Positions 61,628 to 64,000 of a DNA stretch of 64,000 nt are shown here, one piece after another. The notes under the pieces are model-generated. The model searched no databases. It saw nothing but the letters and a program-made list of their open reading frames with translations, and was not told the DNA's origin. The stretch spans positions 1 to 64,000 of the forward strand of contig CANHEE010000002.1 in the NCBI GenBank assembly GCA_947459655.1, read 5' to 3'. The DNA is from Lewinellaceae bacterium (GTDB lineage Bacteria > Bacteroidota > Bacteroidia > Chitinophagales > Saprospiraceae). Position numbers and translations under genes: made by a program. The stretch's first letter is position 1. Each line of letters opens with the position of its first letter.

Positions 61628-62413
61628 ATGACATTGACTGAACAGAAGGCTGATTCCAAAATGCAAACATACAAGGCCGTCAAAACAATACTGGTTTCAC
61701 AACCGCAACCCCAGCAAAAATCTCCCTATTACGATATCGAACAGCGATACGGTATTAAAGTAGATTTCAGATCATTCATTCATGTAGAGGGGATGAGTGC
61801 AAAAGACTTCAGAAAGCAGCGTGTTCGCCCTGATGAGTTTAGTGCAGTCATTTTCAACAGCAAAAATGCCGTTGACCATTTTTTTCGCCTCTGTGAAGAA
61901 ATGAGGGTCAAGATGTCGGAGGAAACAAAATACTTCTGCCTCACCGAAACCATTGCCAATTACCTACAGAAATTCATCGTTTACAGAAAACGAAAAGTTT
62001 TCTCGGGAGCAAAATCCATACAGGATTTGCAGTCTGCCCTGCTGAAGCACCGCGATAAGGAGAGATTTTTGCTTCCTTGCTCTACGCTCGGCGCGCAGGA
62101 AATCACCAGTTTTCTCCGCGAGATTAAGCTGGATTTTCAGGAGGCGATGATGTATGAGACTGTCAGCAGCGATCTTTCCGATCTGAGCAACATCACCTAC
62201 GACGTACTGGCTTTCTTCAGTCCGCTTGACATCAAGTCACTGTACGAGAACTTCCCTGATTTCAAGCAGAACGAAACACGTATAGCCGTTTCGGGCGCTG
62301 CCACGATGAAAGCCGCAGAGGAAAAAGATCTCGTAGTACAAATCAAGACCTCTCCTGAGGCACCATCAGTTGTTTTCGCCATTGAGAGCTACATCAAACT
62401 GGCCAACAAATAA
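61628..62413 (+). CDS. hemD: Uroporphyrinogen-III synthase
   Basis: 261 residues, a two-domain bilobed fold. This family is poorly conserved: recognisable stretches are KTILVSQPQPQQKSPYYDIE at the start, AVIFNSKNAVDHFFRLCEE, RFLLPCSTLGAQEITSFLRE, YDVLAFFSPLDIKSLYE and AVSGAATMKAAEEK near the end. It closes the tetrapyrrole ring with inversion of ring D. The next possible start is an ATG at 61661; the first is used here. No other hem genes are in the window. Confidence 0.85.
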   Translation: MTLTEQKADSKMQTYKAVKTILVSQPQPQQKSPYYDIEQRYGIKVDFRSFIHVEGMSAKDFRKQRVRPDEFSAVIFNSKNAVDHFFRLCEEMRVKMSEETKYFCLTETIANYLQKFIVYRKRKVFSGAKSIQDLQSALLKHRDKERFLLPCSTLGAQEITSFLREIKLDFQEAMMYETVSSDLSDLSNITYDVLAFFSPLDIKSLYENFPDFKQNETRIAVSGAATMKAAEEKDLVVQIKTSPEAPSVVFAIESYIKLANK

Positions 62414-62539
62414 AAACTCTCCTTTTGAAGGAACGATTCGGGAAAATTGCTGTTTTCCTATACCGTAGGGCAAAAGACAACAGGTTTGCATCAAGCTGCC
62501 ATTGCCATTTGCCCTATTTTTTTAACAACAAAAACAGAT

Positions 62540-63025
62540 ATGTCTGATTCGGGCTATTCTTTCCGCAGCGGCGGACTTCCGGGTATTATCCTTACCATCC
62601 TTGTGATGATTGCCCTATTTTACATTGCCAAAGGGTTTTTCATTGTGCTTTACTGGCTATCCCCTTTTTTACTGATTGCCACACTTGTACTTGATTATCA
62701 GGTGGTGATAAAGTACATTAAAATGATCTGGTCGTTGTTGCTTCGCAATCCCATCGGTGGTCTGTTGGCAATAGCTCTTTCCGTTCTGGGATATCCCATT
62801 GTGATCTTTTTTCTGTTTGGAAGGGCGTGGTTTGGGCACAAGGTCAGAAAACAACAGCAGCAGGAAGGCGGATACCGGCGACAAAGCCATTATTCGACCC
62901 ACAGTAGCGATGAATTTGTAGCTTATGAAGAAATAACAGACGAGGATTCCGAAGCCATATCCGGCCTTTTTGAAATCAACAGAAACGAACCGCCAAAGCA
63001 GGAACAGCATGACCAACGGCCCTAA
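62540..63025 (+). CDS. Small membrane protein of unknown function
   Basis: 161 residues from ATG 62540; an earlier in-frame start would add a non-conserved 31 residues in the intergenic region. Hydrophobic segments at about 13-36, 38-56 and 71-92, and a basic, Gln-rich then acidic cytosolic tail (KVRKQQQQEGGYRRQ, DEFVAYEEITDEDSEA). I recognise no family. Its stop overlaps the start of the next gene. Confidence 0.65.
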   Translation: MSDSGYSFRSGGLPGIILTILVMIALFYIAKGFFIVLYWLSPFLLIATLVLDYQVVIKYIKMIWSLLLRNPIGGLLAIALSVLGYPIVIFFLFGRAWFGHKVRKQQQQEGGYRRQSHYSTHSSDEFVAYEEITDEDSEAISGLFEINRNEPPKQEQHDQRP

Positions 63026-64000
63026 ATTTTTTCTCTTTTCTTTTGCCGTAGTATTTTGTCTCCAATCCTGCGCCAACATCGCCAATCTGGAGGGTGGAGC
63101 AAGAGACACAACACCGCCGAAACCCGACAGCCTGAGGTCCACTCAAAACTTTCAGACCCGATTCCGCAAGCAGGAAGTTGCCCTGAGTTTCAACGAATGG
63201 ATAAAGTTTGATGACCCATCTCAGGTGGTTGTTTCGCCGCCTCTGGAGAAAAAACCAAATATTCAGTTGAAAGGCAAAACCATCAGATTCACATTTGACG
63301 AGGCAGAAGAACTGCGTCCAAACACCACATACACCCTTAACTTCGGAGAAAGTATCAAAGACATCACCGAAGGCAACAAGTCAAACTACCGCTTTGTATT
63401 TTCTACCGGCGAGCGCATCGATTCCAATACGGTGCGCTTCACAGTGCTGGATGCATTGAAAAATGAACCTGTAGAAAACATTCTGGTGATGATGTACGAG
63501 CAGATGAGCGACAGTGTGGTGAGCGAGGAAAAACCACTGTATTTTGGTAAAACCGGAAAAAATGGTACGTGCTCAATAGAAAATGTGCGCGAGGGAAAAT
63601 TTCGGGTTTTTGCCCTGCAGGACGGAAATCAAAATTTCAAATACGACCTGCCAACTGAAAAAACAGGCTTTCTGTCAACCCCACTGCTCGTGAGACGGGA
63701 TTCCGCGGCAGCGACAACCATTAGACTATTCGAGCCAGATCTGCCTGTAAGGATCAAGGAAAAACGCTCGGAGGAATACGGACAAGTGAAACTGGTATTT
63801 TCAAAAAATGCTACCGGTGTCAAACCAATCATCGAAAACATAGGACAGCGCAGTTTACTGGAATACAGGCAGGATACGCTCCGGATCTGGTATAGTCAGG
63901 GCAATGAAAACCCCTGGAAATGCATCGTACTCAAGGATACAATAACCGTAAAAAACACTGGGAGAGAAGGTTTTCTCACAAAGGCAAAACTGCAGCCTGT
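63009..64000 (+). CDS. Lipoprotein with bacterial Ig-like domain (3' end outside window)
   Basis: Open to the right edge, about 330 codons visible. ATG 63009 lies inside the end of the previous gene. The signal peptide ends in LQSC at about residues 18-21, so Cys21 should be lipidated. ANIANLEGGARDTTPPKPD is the opening of a common Bacteroidota family of Ig-like (Big_5) lipoproteins; next comes the Ig-like domain (about 45-125, VALSFNEWIKFDD, LRPNTTYTLNFGESIKD), then a carboxypeptidase-regulatory-like segment (about 140-220, VENILVMMYEQ, GKFRVFALQDGNQNFKYD). Its role is unknown; it is possibly cell-surface or periplasmic. Confidence 0.8.
   Translation, partial: MTNGPKFFLFSFAVVFCLQSCANIANLEGGARDTTPPKPDSLRSTQNFQTRFRKQEVALSFNEWIKFDDPSQVVVSPPLEKKPNIQLKGKTIRFTFDEAEELRPNTTYTLNFGESIKDITEGNKSNYRFVFSTGERIDSNTVRFTVLDALKNEPVENILVMMYEQMSDSVVSEEKPLYFGKTGKNGTCSIENVREGKFRVFALQDGNQNFKYDLPTEKTGFLSTPLLVRRDSAAATTIRLFEPDLPVRIKEKRSEEYGQVKLVFSKNATGVKPIIENIGQRSLLEYRQDTLRIWYSQGNENPWKCIVLKDTITVKNTGREGFLTKAKLQP

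Noticed and set aside
1-64000. Defence islands, CRISPR arrays, prophage, insertion sequences, tRNA or rRNA genes
   Set aside because: No regularly spaced repeats, transposase or integrase motifs or cloverleaf structures were found; gaps between genes are short and mostly explained by promoters and terminators.

Overview
The window is a chromosomal stretch from a member of the Bacteroidota. The evidence is: a PorU-type C25 peptidase of the type IX secretion system (T9SS); two likely T9SS cargo proteins, one with a type A-like tail and one with a CHU_C / type B tail; family proteins largely confined to this phylum (DUF2851, DUF4271, DUF6089, Bacteroidota LptE, the long LepB); and many promoters of the Bacteroidota form TTTG-N19-21-TAnnTTTG. 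The general flavour is Saprospiria or Chitinophagia, but nothing here fixes the class. Coding density is high. No gap between genes exceeds 300 bases; the largest, 47067-47348, holds a promoter box and an inverted repeat. I found no rRNA, tRNA, CRISPR array, insertion sequence, prophage or toxin-antitoxin locus.

Layout. 1-5959 is one tight operon for an exported polysaccharide: the tail of a probable outer-membrane barrel, a processive BcsA-like GT2 synthase without PilZ, CDP-glucose enzymes (RfbF, RfbG, an SDR) and a membrane-anchored GH26 hydrolase. 6-13 kb holds an acyl-CoA dehydrogenase under a promoter bracketed by two identical palindromes, then DeoC, a lipoprotein, an amidohydrolase, a second acyl-CoA dehydrogenase and FabH. 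13.5-21 kb carries envelope biogenesis genes (LepB, SecG, LptE and two partners), a non-catalytic M16 homologue with YifB/ComM, and a lone ABC permease. 22-23.3 kb is the rpsF-rpsR-rplI ribosomal operon. 23.4-29.4 kb has Aat, DUF2851, a CotH-type secreted protein and a CNNM/CBS protein. 29.4-36 kb has an M23-NhaD-M15 operon, an OmpA protein resembling PorE, and an orphan NarL-type response regulator behind a possible short RNA. 36-44.7 kb has PaaZ, PdxH, a LolD-like ATPase, DNA polymerase I and iscS-iscU-iscA. 44.8-54.3 kb has a CHU_C/PKD protein, an AI-2E exporter, two small membrane proteins, RecF, RF1, RlmB, DUF6089 and a methyltransferase. 54.5-64 kb has PorU, GH97, DUF4271, HemD, a small membrane protein and a truncated Ig-like lipoprotein.

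The most system-like region is the first 6 kb. A synthase, its CDP-sugar supply, a probable outer-membrane component and an integral hydrolase overlap or abut, which suggests a dedicated synthase-dependent exopolysaccharide machine whose substrate may be CDP-activated. The best regulatory finds are the paired palindromes around the promoter at 7.85-7.92 kb and the orphan promoter-terminator pair at 35.28-35.38 kb. Promoter and terminator calls are from pattern reading only. Family assignments come from motif recognition, not database searches.
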